Shown here: positions 33,741 to 48,151 of the stretch, piece after piece
How the letters are laid out: each line of letters starts with the position of its first letter
How positions within the stretch are numbered: the first letter of the stretch is position 1
NCBI GenBank assembly: GCA_029953675.1
Contig: JAMWBK010000005.1
Span: forward strand, 2,809,001-2,873,000
Direction of reading: 5' to 3'
DNA from: Rhodosorus marinus
Lineage: Eukaryota > Rhodophyta > Stylonematophyceae > Stylonematales > Stylonemataceae
DNA: 64,000 nucleotides
Program-made: the position numbers and the translations under genes
The notes under the pieces: generated by a model
Seen by the model: only the letters and a program-made list of their open reading frames with translations
Databases searched by the model: none
Told to the model about the DNA's origin: nothing

Positions 33741-34453
33741 TCAAGGCAGCAGTTCCTTCTCCTTCTTTCTTTCGAAGACAGAATCTGGCCAAGCTTCAGT
33801 ATCATATTTTTCAGATTTCGAGCCGCCAAGGGTGTGCTTTGCCCCTGGGTCTGCGGTGATTCTAGTATCATCGGACTCGAATTCCTCGAAGTCTTGTAAA
33901 GGGGGAAGGCCGCTGCTGTCCATACGGACGGGTGCGGAGGTTCTCCGCCTGGATCTGTCCTTTCTGTACTCGTTCAGATTGTCGAGCTCATTCTTTGCAT
34001 CTTCGAAAGTCCTTGCTATGAGTCCTTTTCTCGTGCCGTCAGTCTCGTTCCAAATAACGTCCTGCTCAATCTCCTGCCGTCTCCTCTCCATGTTTTTCTT
34101 AAGGGCCAAGCTCTTGTTACCACGCAGAAAAGACGCAACAGGCCAAGTAAGTCATGAACCAATTAAACATACAAAGGGACTTCGTGAACAGAAGCACTTA
34201 CAGACTCACTAGCATGCTTCCGCAGAAGCTCCTTATTCCTCTCCGCCGCTATACAGGAAAACGTCCCCAATATAGCGGTAAACCCCACCGCCCTCAAGTA
34301 CTCTCCCAAATTGTGAGCATGAAACATCCACGACATATCAGCTCTCACCATGCCCTTCTCGCTCCTCACTCTACAAGCTTTACCTTCCCCAACTCTCACC
34401 CGCGGTCGCACAACCAAACCACTACCAAAACCAAAACTCAAACTACGCTCCAT
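33741..34453 (-). CDS. Predicted plastid protein with one membrane helix, unknown function
   Basis: Two exons on minus (34202-34453, 33741-34112) join in phase 0 to about 207 residues. The N terminus (MERSLSFGFGSGLVVRPRVR) is basic, contains early phenylalanines and fits a plastid transit peptide of the type used by other genes here. Near residue 53 a short hydrophobic helix begins (LRAVGFTAILGTFSCIAA). It is followed by a basic coiled-coil-like stretch (KKNMERRRQEIEQDVIW, DAKNELDNLNEYRKDRSRRR) and a polar C terminus. No family was recognised. The intron and the coding look support a real gene; topology and location are inference. The upstream DNA on the sense strand is G-rich. Confidence 0.6.
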
Positions 34454-34611
34454 CTTTCCCTCAAAAAAGGGGAAACCAAGCCTCCTCCTCAAGTTCTAAT
34501 TGTTCCAGCTTACAACCTCTTAAGGAAGGGAAATATACAAAGTACGCAGTCAACAACAGTCAATAGCGAGAAACCCTCAAGCAATCCCATTCACCATTCC
34601 CACTCGGCAGA

Positions 34612-35400
34612 GGATGTCATTTCGTCATCTGCTTTCACTCTGCCTCTCCGTTCTCCACGGGCAGTCAGGTAGAGGTAGCCGCATCTGCCGGCTTCACGGT
34701 TTGGGTGTTGCTGCGAATACTATGCGGAAGCATAATGAATCCAAACATACTTCTAGGAAGGCGCTTATCAAAACTGATGCTTTGTGGTCTGCCCTGGCTC
34801 ATCAGTATATGTCCCCTTCGTTGTAGAAGTCACTTTGCCTTTCTGTTCTCCCCTCTACCTAATCCGGCTGCCAGCCGCTTCACGGTTTGGGTGTTGCTGC
34901 GAATAACTATGCGGAGGTTCAAGGAATCCCAGCATACTTCTAGGGAGGCACTTATCAAAGCTGGTGCTTTGTAGTCTGCCCTGGCTCATCAGTTTGTCCC
35001 CTTCGTTGTAGATGTCATTTTGCCATTCTGTTCTCCGCTCTGACAGCAGTCAGCTACTCCATTTGCCGGCTTCACGGTTTGGGTGTTGCTGCGAATACTA
35101 TGCGGAGGTTAGAGGAATCCAAGCATACTTCTAGGGAGGCGCTTATCAAAGCTGAGGCTTTGCAGTCTGCCCTAGCCCATCAGTTTGTCCCCTTAGTTGT
35201 AGATGTCATTTTGTCACCGCTATCATTCTGTTCTCCGTTCTGCTCAGGCAGTCAGATCGCGGCGTAGGGTGTTGCTACGAATACTATGCCGAGGCGTCAG
35301 GAATTGGAGTATGCCTATATGAAGGTGCTTGTCTGAGGCTCATCTGAGGCTTTGCAGTCTGCCCTGGCTCACCAGTTTCCCCTCTTAGCTGTAGAGGTCT
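34612..35400. repeat. Tandem repeat, about 190-bp unit, about 4 copies
   Basis: Copies start near 34687, 34874, 35065 and 35260, spaced 187-195 bases. Each has GGCTTCACGGTTTGGGTGTT, CTGCGAATACTATGCGGAG, CATACTTCTAGG, GCGCTTATCAAAGCTG, CTGCCCTGGCTCATCAGT and GTAGATGTCATTTTG. In copies 1 to 3 one frame gives a similar peptide (GVAANTMRR, ESKHTSREALIKA, ALxSALAHQ), though copy 2 has an extra base. No protein family was recognised. Confidence 0.85.
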
Positions 35401-38333
<2,933 letters not shown>

Positions 38334-39584
38334 GGTGGCAAACCTTGGTTCCCAGTATTCTTCCTTCCTCCTGGACGAAACCCATCGCTTGAAGATAAAG
38401 TCAAGCGGACAAGGCGATGGAATAGACCTGGTTTCTAAAGCCCCGAACAGCCGCTCACGGGTTTAGCTCGGGTTGAGATGCCAATCTGACGAAATCTAGC
38501 AACTCAGTGCGGACCTTTCCTTGTCCTGTCGTTGAAAGGCACGTAGCCGTTGATTTATGACGGCAATGTACAACCTCCATTGAAAAGGAACATCTGCATA
38601 AACCAGTGACGTCGATTTCCATCGACGGGTCTGTTCTGTTATAACGGGTTAGGCTGGTGCTTTACGGACGACGATTGAACCTGAGCATTACTCTGCCGTC
38701 TACGGGGTCAGCTCAGCCATCTACGAACCTCCCTTCATTCGCCATTGGGATAGTTGTTTCTGTCACATCTCAAAAAGACCTGATCGCGCCATCAGAGCAT
38801 AGATGCGGAGCTATCAGCTAAACAGGATCCTACCTGAAGAGCTCCACCTTTCAGCTAACCAGATCGGCCTCAGTATGAGACAATTGACCAGAAAGCCGCT
38901 GGGAAGGCAAACCTTCAGCGGGTTCTTCAGGATTCTTCACCGAGTGGCAAAGGTCGGGCCCAATGGTCTATCCGCTCAAGCCTCACTGATATCTCTGATC
39001 GGATAAACCACATTGGTGTAAAGAAGACAGAGCACCAGCCTCAGGATGTCGCGGTTCAACAGTGTGTTGCTCAATGGACGGGAGCAATTTCACGAGTAGA
39101 CTCTATCTATCTTCCCACTGCGTCGGTGAGGTGTTGTTTGGGGGCTTTCTATACCATCGCCCAATGTCAAAGGGCAAGCCGACTGGTCTTAAACAATCCG
39201 CTCAACCCTGAGGTCTCGGATCGGATAAGTAGTCTGTACCGCTGTGTAGGAAGATAGGCAACTAGGACGAGGATGTCGCGGTTCTTTTCTTCAGGTAAAC
39301 TCGCACGTTTACTGACAATCCGCTCAACGATGTATGAACCACATTGGTAAAGAGTATGAATCATGAGCATCAGGATGTTTTTCATTCTTTGGATGCTTCC
39401 TCATTGAAAAGAGAAATGGTCAGAGTACATTAAGCTTCTAGACCATTATGCCCAGTTCAGCTCCGAGTTAGGTGTGTAGAGCAGGCTTACAAGCCCTCCC
39501 ATATTGTTAGGGATGGAAAGGATGCATGAATGCCCGGGTGTAGTCATTGAGCTGCGAATCGTTTTCTTGTTGGAAAGCGACTGG
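38334..39584. other. Intergenic with diverged repeats
   Basis: No gene was recognised. Three diverged repeat copies lie at about 38966-39062, 39190-39286 and 39308-39385. They share ATCCGCTCAA, TCTCGGATCGGATAA or CCACATTGGT, and CAGGATGTCGCGGTT. The first two are the closest. Confidence 0.5.
38966..39385. repeat. Three diverged direct repeat copies
   Basis: Copy 1 and copy 2 are about 220 bases apart and copy 3 follows 120 bases later. Each starts with ATCCGCTCAA and ends with AGGATGT; the middle is poorly kept. They may be old tandem duplications. Confidence 0.5.
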
Positions 39585-39893
39585 ATGGCATTTTTTCCTA
39601 CCGAAGACCAAATTTTGTTGTTGATGGCAGATAAAAGATTCGATGAGAAGGAGTTCCTCAGGGATTTAGCGTTGATCGTGGAGAGCGAGACAAAGAAACA
39701 TGCAGTGGAGATGACTCCAAAGGCGATCATGTCACTCGCCGAGGTCGTTGAGGCGATGCTCATTCAGAGGATTGCACCCGATTTGGAAGCCTTCGCGGAG
39801 CACGGGAAGCGTTCAACAGTGACGGTGGATGATGTGCGACTCCTGGCCAGGCGAAGTGAAGATCTGGTTGGCTTTTACGGCAAATTCCAATAA
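39585..39893 (+). CDS. CENP-S / MHF1 histone-fold protein
   Basis: A single-exon frame of about 102 residues (from the ATG at 39585) with the CENP-S histone fold: EFLRDLALIVESETKKHAVEMT, then AIMSLAEVVEAMLIQRIAPD, LEAFAEHGKRSTVTVDDVRL and LARRSEDLVGFY. The LExFAxHxxRxTVxxxDVxLLARR block is diagnostic of MHF1/CENP-S. With CENP-X/MHF2 it forms a tetramer that stabilises FANCM at stalled replication forks, and it is also part of the kinetochore CENP-T-W-S-X complex. The start is uncertain: in-frame ATGs are at 39513, 39585 and 39627, and the last would still keep the whole fold. No intron was needed. Confidence 0.8.
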   Translation: MAFFPTEDQILLLMADKRFDEKEFLRDLALIVESETKKHAVEMTPKAIMSLAEVVEAMLIQRIAPDLEAFAEHGKRSTVTVDDVRLLARRSEDLVGFYGKFQ

Positions 39894-40840
39894 GAGAGAT
39901 AAGTCCGGAATGGTATCTACTAAACTCCATTGAACCCCTTTTGTTCTTGGTTAGGCAAACCACTTGAGTTCGTTCCTGAAGAACAAGGACCAAAAGGGTG
40001 ATCCAGGACCCTCATAACCCGGAACGACAACCACTTCCATCCAGGTATCCATCTATTCGTCGAGAGTTCAACGAAACGATCCCGAACGCGCTGTGTTCAA
40101 CTCATAAATCGGAAACTAGACCGTTGCAAACATATATACTCGTACACGCAACAGTTCAAGCAATGGACACAGCGTACACCTAGCATGTACTAGCGAACTG
40201 AATCGTGCACCATAAGTGCTTGTCAGACTAGCTGGATGAGCGGCGCTTGGAGTGACTTAACTGACTCCAACTCTAGATGTTTTATCACGAACGACCTTCA
40301 GCAGCGGCCTATTATACTAAATTTACTGTTGTTGCCGGCCTAATATACTAAATTCACTGTTGTTACATCTTCTTGATAACACTTTTAACAGCAAGGCGCT
40401 GTCCGGAAACGCGCAGGTAGACTCTGACCCGACTTCCAGCTCAACAAGAACCACTAATGCGTTTTCATAGGAAGAAAGTGTCCAGTCGACCAGGTCTTCT
40501 CCCCGTTTTTTTGCCTGCCGTGAGAGGGGATTCTCCCAAGCGGCTCAAGTCGGCCGACGGCCCGAACAACCTTTGGCAGTTCAGAACACTCTTCGATTAG
40601 GACCAAGTTTCTACCCCTCAAACGAACTACACAGGGAGTTTCACCGGTAAAAATTGTCTACGACGCTGCTTGTCACTCCCACCTTCTGGAGCTCTCTAGT
40701 CCACATTCTCTCTCCTCAGCCGTGCGGTCCTTTCCAAAAAGTTATCGCACAGGAAGCCAACCTCAGACAAACAGAGGAGAAGTGTGCCTTCAACAGAGCA
40801 CCGTCGCGAGGCACCATATGGAAGCGGTCGTGGTCAGGCC
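39894..40840. other. Intergenic between convergent genes
   Basis: No gene was recognised. A two-copy direct repeat of about 31 bases lies at 40306-40367 (GGCCTAATATACTAAATTCA and a near copy). The last part carries the 3' end of the coiled-coil gene on minus. Confidence 0.45.
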
Positions 40841-43116
40841 CTAGTTGATCCACATGAAGTCCTTATTATCGTTGGTCTGGCTGCTTCTTCTAGGCCCCGT
40901 ATCAACACGAGCAGTTTTGTCGTTTGTCAGGTTCCTCGCATTCTTTATTCGCTCCTGCCTGGCCAGGTCCAAAGCCCGCTCAGCTGTACTGATCTTCTTT
41001 GTCAAGTCATCGATCTGCCCGAGTTGAACGGCAAGCAAACCGGTTTTCAGAAAAAAGCTCAAAACAACAATTGAGTCGTTCGTGGTTTTGCGTTTGCTCA
41101 CTTCCTTCTCAAGCTGTTTCGCGTAATCATCCTTCTCGGATAGGATCTGGCCCAGCTCTTCCACCCTCTTCCTCGGTTCCGACTCTGGGCTTTCCTTATC
41201 GGTTTTCCTCGATTCGTCCTTGGGGTTAGTGAGTGAGAGGAGCAGGTGCCTCATTCGAATAGCTTGGCTCGTTGCTCTTGAGGAGATTCCTCTCAGAATC
41301 TTATTTCCCTGGAAACCCTTGATCTCCTTCAGCACCGAGTCCTGGATCTGCGATATGTTAACATTAGATGGGCGAACCGCGAGAACGCAATAGTCAGTTC
41401 TCAGAAACAAATACCAGGAGAGAATGGGAAACAGAATCAAGACTGTGGTGAGCAGTGAAAACGTACATCGTACAGCTCCTGCATCCTCTTGATGAGCTCT
41501 TCGGTGTTCGTTCGCGCCTCATTTCTACTTCGTTCGTATTCCAATTCAAGAAAATCAAGAGTTTCCTCCGCCTAAAAACACAATCAGAGGGAGAAAACGG
41601 GTCAACGATTGCGCTGTTGGTTCGTATCCTGTGAGCAGTGAAGCACCACCGGCTGAGTTGTCGAAATCGAAGAGAATCAGCTTACCGCACTGGCATCGAC
41701 ATCTGAGGATCTCTCTCTCTCTTTCAGCTTTACAATTTCTTGGCGAAGCCTATCAGACATTAGCTGTGAACGACGCTTCGCGCCTTCTCCTGACTGAATG
41801 TTACGAGTGATTTCCTTCAATTCACACCTGTGAAAAGGAAGCGAAGAAAGGTGCAATAAACTCAAGCCTCAGTTCCAACAACTCGGATTCAAGGGTGCGA
41901 AAAAGAGGCCGGCATCTACGCACTCATCTTTCATCAGATCAAGTTCGGCCTTCCCGAGATCTCTACGCAACTGAGTAAGCTCCCGCGGATAGTTTTCCAG
42001 TTTTCGAACAAACTCGTTCACTTTAGGCGTTGATAGTTCATCCATTCGATTCTCTTTCTCCAGAAGCTCCTTGTGCTTCCGCTGAGTCCTGTATATCGTC
42101 TTTGGTCGAAAAGGCCGAGTTGGTTAGTCAGCGCGATCGGAAGTTTTTTTCGTCCAGTCTGCAAATAAATACTTTACCTCCTTCAACTTCGCTTGAAGCT
42201 CTGCAACTTCCCGGTGAGTCACCACGAGATCAAACCTCAGCTCTTCCAGGCGTTGTTCCATGTGAAGGTACTCTCTATCCTCTTGAGCTTTACCGTTTCG
42301 CACCTTTGACTGCTTTACAACGTGTTTAAGTGATCTAATCTGTTCGCCGTTCTCATCAATCTGGGATCCGTTTGTAGGACAGAGACTGGATTAGGGCCCA
42401 TGGCAGCGCGGCACTTGTTTCCGTCACGTATGGGATTGTCTTACCTTCGTTTCGATCCGAGCTGCTGCCTGGCTCTTTCCCTCATAGGTGCTCATCTCCT
42501 GGAGGATGGGGATAAGCCTATGTAAACCATCGTCAACGCTGAACTCTGTATCGTCGATGGAAAAGACTCTCCTAACCTCCGCTAAAACCCGGTTGAGATC
42601 TTCAAGCAACTCCGCGTCCTGTGTCCAGTCCACGGTATCGGGATCGGCGTCCTCAAATGCACAATTTTCCAGAATAGCCCAGAACTGCCTCCGGCGCTGA
42701 ATCTTCTCGGCAAAGTCCTCACTTACGGGAGACTCCTTGTTTCCCTCGGCGAGTTTTGTGGCTCCACCCATCACCTCTCCTTCGAGTTCGGACTCCTCTC
42801 CCATCTCAGCTCTGGGACTGTCTCCTTCATCGTCATCCGCAAGAACATCTTGGGAAAGCGTGTCTGTACCTACAGAGTCATCCTCTGCCTCCCCCCCACC
42901 TAGCAGAACGGCACTGTCTACTCCTCCAAACGACGCCCCCTCTTGATCCCCATCCTTGAGGACCTCTTCGCCTAGAAGTCCGAAAGGGGAATCTTCACTC
43001 CTCGCGACTGGGGTGTCGACCATGTCGTCGAGTAGCGACAGCGAATCCTCGCTATCCTTCAAGGGCACAGATCGGCTGCCCACACCTTTGTTATCGCTCG
43101 CCCTTTCCTCCTCCAT
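40841..43116 (-). CDS. Long coiled-coil protein, unidentified
   Basis: Six exons on minus (42445-43116, 42178-42360, 41924-42099, 41686-41827, 41467-41571, 40841-41347) join in frame to about 594 residues. The first 140 residues are acidic and probably disordered. From about residue 145 (EKIQRRRQFWAILENCAF) the protein is helical, and from residue 225 to 580 mostly heptad-type coiled coil: LHMEQRLEELRFDLVVTHRE, RKHKELLEKENRMDEL, RQEIVKLKERERSS, EETLDFLELEYERSR, IDDLTKKISTAERALD. A segment TPKVNEFVRKLENYP interrupts the coils. Within exon 6 a hydrophobic piece (VVLSFFLKTGLLAV) is either sequence or an unspliced 54-nt GT-AG piece, which is in frame either way. It resembles structural or tethering proteins in general; no family was recognised with certainty. 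Confidence 0.72.
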
Positions 43117-44769
43117 CCGCACCAAAGCTCCCGCCCAACACAGATCGAAACATAAAAACCCAACTCACTAAAGAAAACCACTAAACCATCAAACCACACC
43201 CATCGATTTACGCTTCACACAGGGACTACCACGCTCCTCCCTCCCAGGCACCCACACAACAAATGCTCGCCAGAAAACGTCCCCAATACCCAGACCAGCT
43301 CTTTCGATCCCATGCACAAATACCAGTTCCAACTCAAATCCTCCTCCTTGGCACTGCAACACTCCTCCCCCCCCCCACCTCCCCAACCCCAAAACCACAA
43401 CCAGTACCAAAATCCAAACAAACGACAAAAAAAGGGCCCTTAAGATTTAAAACCAAAATGGATTGAAATATCACAGCAGCTTTTTTGTTGCTAACTGTTT
43501 TGCGGTCATGCACTAAACGTCTTGGTTCCCTATAAGAGTTAAGAGCTCCCTCCGAACCAAACCAGTCTTCACCTTTCTCCTTCCTTTCCCTCCCCCTCTT
43601 CATCCGTGGTCCATCGATAAAAACTCCTAAAAATAAAAATAAAACACAAAACATCATCAACACATAAATCAATATTATCTTGACTACTTTTCAGTCAATA
43701 TCATAGGATCATGTGCCCGATTCGGTGCATCCGTTTTTTCTACGTCAAAACATATTTATTGTTGTATTGACTGAATATAGTCAATATTATGGGTTCTTCT
43801 TTTAGAGTCTGGCTTATACTTGTACATAATTTATTCTGAAATACATTTTAACGTTGGGACGCGGGAACAGTGTGAAATATACATAAAATTTGGGGGTATA
43901 TATTTGAGTTGGGATAAATAGGGGGGTATATTTGGATGACTTTCCGTTCACTATAAGCTCTTCATTATTGAATTATCGATCATTGTCGGGGCTTAGAGAG
44001 AGATATATAAGAGGGGTATATTTCGGCAAAAATAAGTAATGAATTTAGTTTGTTTTTGCGCCGATTTTGATATGGTCTGAAACGGCTGTTTTCTCTTTCT
44101 TGATTTCTGGTTTATTCAGGTGAGGGATGCTGGATATATCTATTTATTCTTAAATTTAAGATGTTTAGGGAAATATGAATTGTTAAATATTTAAAAATAG
44201 AGGCATGTGAGTAAAAATATGTGTAAATTTTACCTCCGCGAGAGTGTAAGTATAATTTATCTTATTTTAATATTCATAAACAGCATCCAGGTTTGGCTTT
44301 TCTTTTGAAATTATGAGGTAGGTTCTGAACGCTGAAAATGCTTTGAAAATGCTTTGAAATGGGAGTTCGAGTAGGCAGCTTGCAGTGAAACGTTTGTATG
44401 GCTTTGGAAAGGGTGATTTGGTAGCGCTGGGTTGGATTGATTCATACTCCGTACTGAGACGTCAGCAGCGTCAGACGAGCTGGTCATTTAGGCTCAACTG
44501 CTCCGATTGTGGTCAACTGCTCCATTCAACGGCTCCGTTGACCACACTCGGAGCACTTCTGCACGTCAGAAAGGAGTGCCGTGAGCCAGAGGAACAAGCT
44601 ACGACGAAGTAGTTCCACGCAGGGGTGGTGACGAACACAAGTCAGACATCCCTTTTCGGCACACACCCAGGTTCGCCCCACGACTATGAGCTGGGGTCTT
44701 TGATCTTTTATCCGTCGAACAAGAAGTTTTCCGGATGTCATCGCGAAGCGATGGACGACTTGACGAGCA
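43117..44769. other. Intergenic, C-rich then AT-rich
   Basis: Bases 43120-43620 are C- and A-rich on plus, so G-rich on the sense strand upstream of the coiled-coil gene. From 43650 to 44330 the DNA is AT-rich and contains the palindrome ATTGACTGAATATAGTCAAT near 43765. No gene was recognised. Confidence 0.45.
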
Positions 44770-45660
44770 GAGAAGTCAAATTCGAGTTACGCTAAAATCA
44801 GGGACAAGCACACCAGCCCAATTAATTGTCTTTCCGCATCAAGAGCGGAAAAGACAAGTGGAAGAGTTCTTGCCAAAAGGACTAGTTAGGCCGCATTCAT
44901 CATCTTCCTTATCCTTTGTTCCGAGACAACAACCATGAGAGGACGAAGGCTATTCGAAACCGTGACAGCAGGCCTCTGAAACTCAGGCGGCATTAGAACA
45001 CCACAGCATAAACTCAGCGGAGAGAGGAAACGCGAATGATTCTGATCGCGACCGCGAAAAAAGTCCCGAAGCCATGCCGCGTCAGAACGCTCAACGAACC
45101 GAAGACCTCGATGACAATCTGAACAAGTCCTCAATCACTGTATGCGCACCTTTGTCTGTTCGCGGACAAGAAAGATGGCGGCCGATATCTATGTGCCGAC
45201 TACAGACGCTTATATTCAATCAGGATTCCGAACATAACCATGGGCAGTGGCCCACTGGTAGCTTCATAGACCCCGGATTAACGAGTGTTTAGACTCTGTG
45301 GGGCACCCAACTTCTATAGCAGTTATTGATCTACGCAGTGGGTATTGGCAGTTTACATCATGACAGAGCCACGGAATTCAGGCCTGCATGCTTTGTCAAT
45401 AGCTATGAAGCGAATGGTACGGCCGTCAAAGCGGCGCCAACGGAGAGCATCAATCGATTGCCATGAGTCCAGCGATATCACTCACCTTATGGAACGGATT
45501 TTCTGCCTTTTCCCGATGTAGGCATCTAAAGTGGCATAGAAGTCATCGTCGACACTTGCCCAGGACGATCAAGATCTTTTACTACGGCCTATATACTGTA
45601 TGTGCTCACTTTGAAATGCGACTCCGGCCAGAGCCGAGTGCAAAAGCTCGCACATGACAA
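44770..45660 (+). mobile_element. Decayed Ty3/gypsy reverse transcriptase
   Basis: Fragments of a gypsy-type reverse transcriptase occur in order but in different plus frames. Near 44786 it reads IRVTLKSGTSTPAQ, then RQVEEFLPKGLVRPHSSSS. Near 45168 it reads KKDGGRYLCADYRRL, and near 45322 VIDLRSGYWQF. Weaker matches follow to about 45650. Stops, frame shifts and a disrupted segment near 44940-45160 show a long-dead insertion. No LTRs were found nearby, and it is less similar to the element at 26-28 kb than copies of one family would be. Confidence 0.72.
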
Positions 45661-45689
45661 CATGAAGCAGATCGGAAGTTGAGAACAAA

Positions 45690-46190
45690 AATTATCACGA
45701 TTCAACAGCAGATCCAGAGAAAAGAAAAACTATAAAATTCAAGGTGACAGTCTGTTGACAGACAAAAACAATCATAATTCAATATTAGATCCAAAAATAA
45801 AAAGCAAAAACAATTCGAATGCACAGTCTGTCCCAGAAAACACTATCATAATTCAATACAACATCCACAAATGAAAAGGCATTAAACTGAGCAAGGACAT
45901 TTCGTGAGGCACAAAACTACCACGATTCAAATACAGCGCTCAGAAATGAAACTTTTTAAAATTAAGGGTGACAGTCTGTCCAAACAAACCAATAGCATTC
46001 ACGATTGAATACCAAGTACAGGAACGAAAACCCATGAAATTGAAGAGGACAGTCTGTCAGCAGTCACAAAAGTATCATGATTCAATATTTAGTTTTTCAT
46101 ACCAAAAAATGAAAAGCCGTTAACACAAAATGCGACAGCCTGTCTAATTCATAATTTTATCACAATTCAATGTCTGGTCCTTAATACGAA
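45690..46190. repeat. Array of about 75-85-bp units around GACAGTCTGTC
   Basis: The near-palindrome GACAGTCTGTC or a one-base variant occurs at 45746, 45822, 45970, 46048 and 46134, with a degenerate unit near 45893. Spacing is 74-86 bases. Between the palindromes, units share ATCATAATTCAATA and AxATGAAAA words and are AT-rich. The palindrome is far better kept than the spacer. Confidence 0.85.
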
Positions 46191-46492
46191 CACCGACCGC
46201 ATGTTCCGTTTTGGATTGGTCTGACTTTGGAGTGGTGAGGACGATGCGGCCTTTTTTTGGCAAAACGATTGGTTTCCTGTATGAGCTTTGGCATGTAGTT
46301 CAATTGGTTTTACTGTGAAACTAACAGTGTTTGTGGGGAGAGGGCTGCATTTGGACTGTTGGGGAGGGAATGGATGAGAAGGCGGAGGTGGTCTTCGTGT
46401 CGTAGGCTCTGTTGTGTTTTTTAAATTTTGGTAGAGGATTTTCTGGAAGAGACGGGGAGCGGGGGAAGGGGGGAACTTGTTTCATTTGAAGA

Positions 46493-46976
46493 ATGGCGTT
46501 CGTATCGGGTGCCGGCGGGGTTCCTGGTGGACGAACGGGTGTTCGGTCAGTGTGTAATCGGCCGAGTGTGAGGATTGCGTGTAAGGCGGAGGGCAGTGAG
46601 GAAGTAGGAACTGGTCCAGCGTCTCGGCTTGCGGAGGTGGGGGAGGAGAAAGCGGGTGTTGAGGTTGCAACGGAAGCGACTGTGGAGGCTTCAGAGTCCG
46701 AGGTATGTACCGGATGCGGGAGAGTAAATTGTGATGGAAGAATTCAGGGAGGAATCGGTGCTATTCCGCTGTTTTCTTGGTGGCCGATAAAGGCGTACCG
46801 ACCTTGTCCGGAGTACATAAAGACGAAGAAGTACAAGCGCGCTGGACAGAACTTGGTGAGTAGATTGACTCAGGCCCGGGTTATTAAGCAGTTGAATCCT
46901 ATCTTACTTTTGCATGCTTACTCCATGTTAAATTCAGGCCGAAATCGGAGGATTCGTTGGCAAAGGATTCGAATGA
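46493..46976 (+). CDS. Small plastid protein with conserved cysteine motif, unknown function
   Basis: Exons 46493-46855 and 46938-46976 encode about 133 residues. The first 35 or so residues are a plastid transit peptide that begins MAFVSGAGG and ends near a VRIAC motif. An acidic, low-complexity linker follows. The conserved part begins at residue 72 with CTGCGRVNCDG, a possible metal or iron-sulfur site, then IPLFSWWPIKAYRPCPEYIK and KKYKRAGQNLAEIGGFVGKG. The aromatic and proline-rich WWPIKAYRPCP looks like a strongly conserved surface seen in small plastid proteins of algae and plants, but I cannot name the family. The 82-nt intron is phase 0; without splicing a slightly longer tail would result. 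The 5' region is G-rich on the sense strand. Confidence 0.72.
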
Positions 46977-48151
46977 GAACTGCAACTCCTGAAGACGACT
47001 AACTAGAGCATAGGTGGAGAAGTAGAACGACAGCTCAAAATGAAACCAGCTGAGGATGGCCGCCAGCTGCGCTCGGGAGGTATCTCTGGCGCTGAAACAA
47101 GTGCACTTGCGTGCAATGCTGACAGCGCTATAGATGAATATGCGCCTTCAAGTAGTTCGTTGTAGGCAACGGCTATCGGTAGTAGGTGGGCTGTACATAA
47201 AAAACAGGTTTCTCGGGACAAAAATGAAGTAACGTACATTGAGTGCGACCTCTGCTGGTCCCGAGGCGCTTCAGTCCACCGGTCGATATTTCCGCTTCCA
47301 CACCCCCACGCAGCGCTGCTCCCGCACTCCACCGCAACAATCAACCAAAATGACGGTCTCTTAGATGTGAACCGCTTACAAACCACGGTCCAGCGATCCG
47401 TCGCCCCACGAGAGGTAGTATATGGCGTTCAGGAACTGAAACTTAGTAACCGTCTGTCCATCGCATTATAAGACCACCCTCCTCCGCTCGAGACGGGTTT
47501 CGCCTCCCGTAAAAAAAAAAAAAGAAAAAGGGGAAAATTCACCGCACACGTCGTTCCATCTTCAAAACCAGCTCTGCAACAGCTGCACACCCTCCGGGGG
47601 GCCTGCCAGAAAGTCCGAAAAGCGCATAAAATAGAATCCCAAGGCTCGCCCACACGTTCCAATCATCAGATTCCCTTTAAACCAGATTGACCAATCAACG
47701 GAATCTCCACTCTAAATTTAATACTATCGAAAATATTTAAGCGAATGATCTGTATCTCTTATCCTCCGTGAGTAAACTTTGATAAATAATTTTGAAAATG
47801 GGCATATCTTTTTGGGTGTTAAAATATCCATAATACATGATATAAACCACCAATCATCAACGAGAAAGGGATGATTTGGCTGTTGCATTTTGGAAATTTT
47901 TAGTAGAGATATGATTCTTATGGAGTTTTTGAGGAGTTTTGGATTAAGATACTCATTGACTGATCGGGGGTGGTAGGAGGGGGTGGGTAGGAGGTCTAGT
48001 GGTTGCTTTGCGTAGAGTTTGAGGAAAGGATTGAGAGGAACTTGAGGTAGTGAGTGCGAGTGTGTGTATGTGTGTGTGTGGTGTGACTACTGGTGAAACT
48101 ACGAATCTATAACCTATAAGAATTCTTCTGTTTCTGTAGCCGAAAGCGACA
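46977..48151. other. Intergenic, upstream of aldolase
   Basis: No gene was recognised. Bases 47880-48110 are G- and T-rich on plus (GGGGTGGTAGGAGGGGGTGG near 47966) with a TG-repeat run near 48060. A TTTCTGTAG just before the aldolase start (48131-48139) could be the 3' end of a leader intron. Confidence 0.5.

Noticed and set aside
42030-43171. Serine-rich plus frames over the coiled-coil gene
   Set aside because: They are antisense shadows of the acidic minus-strand exons.
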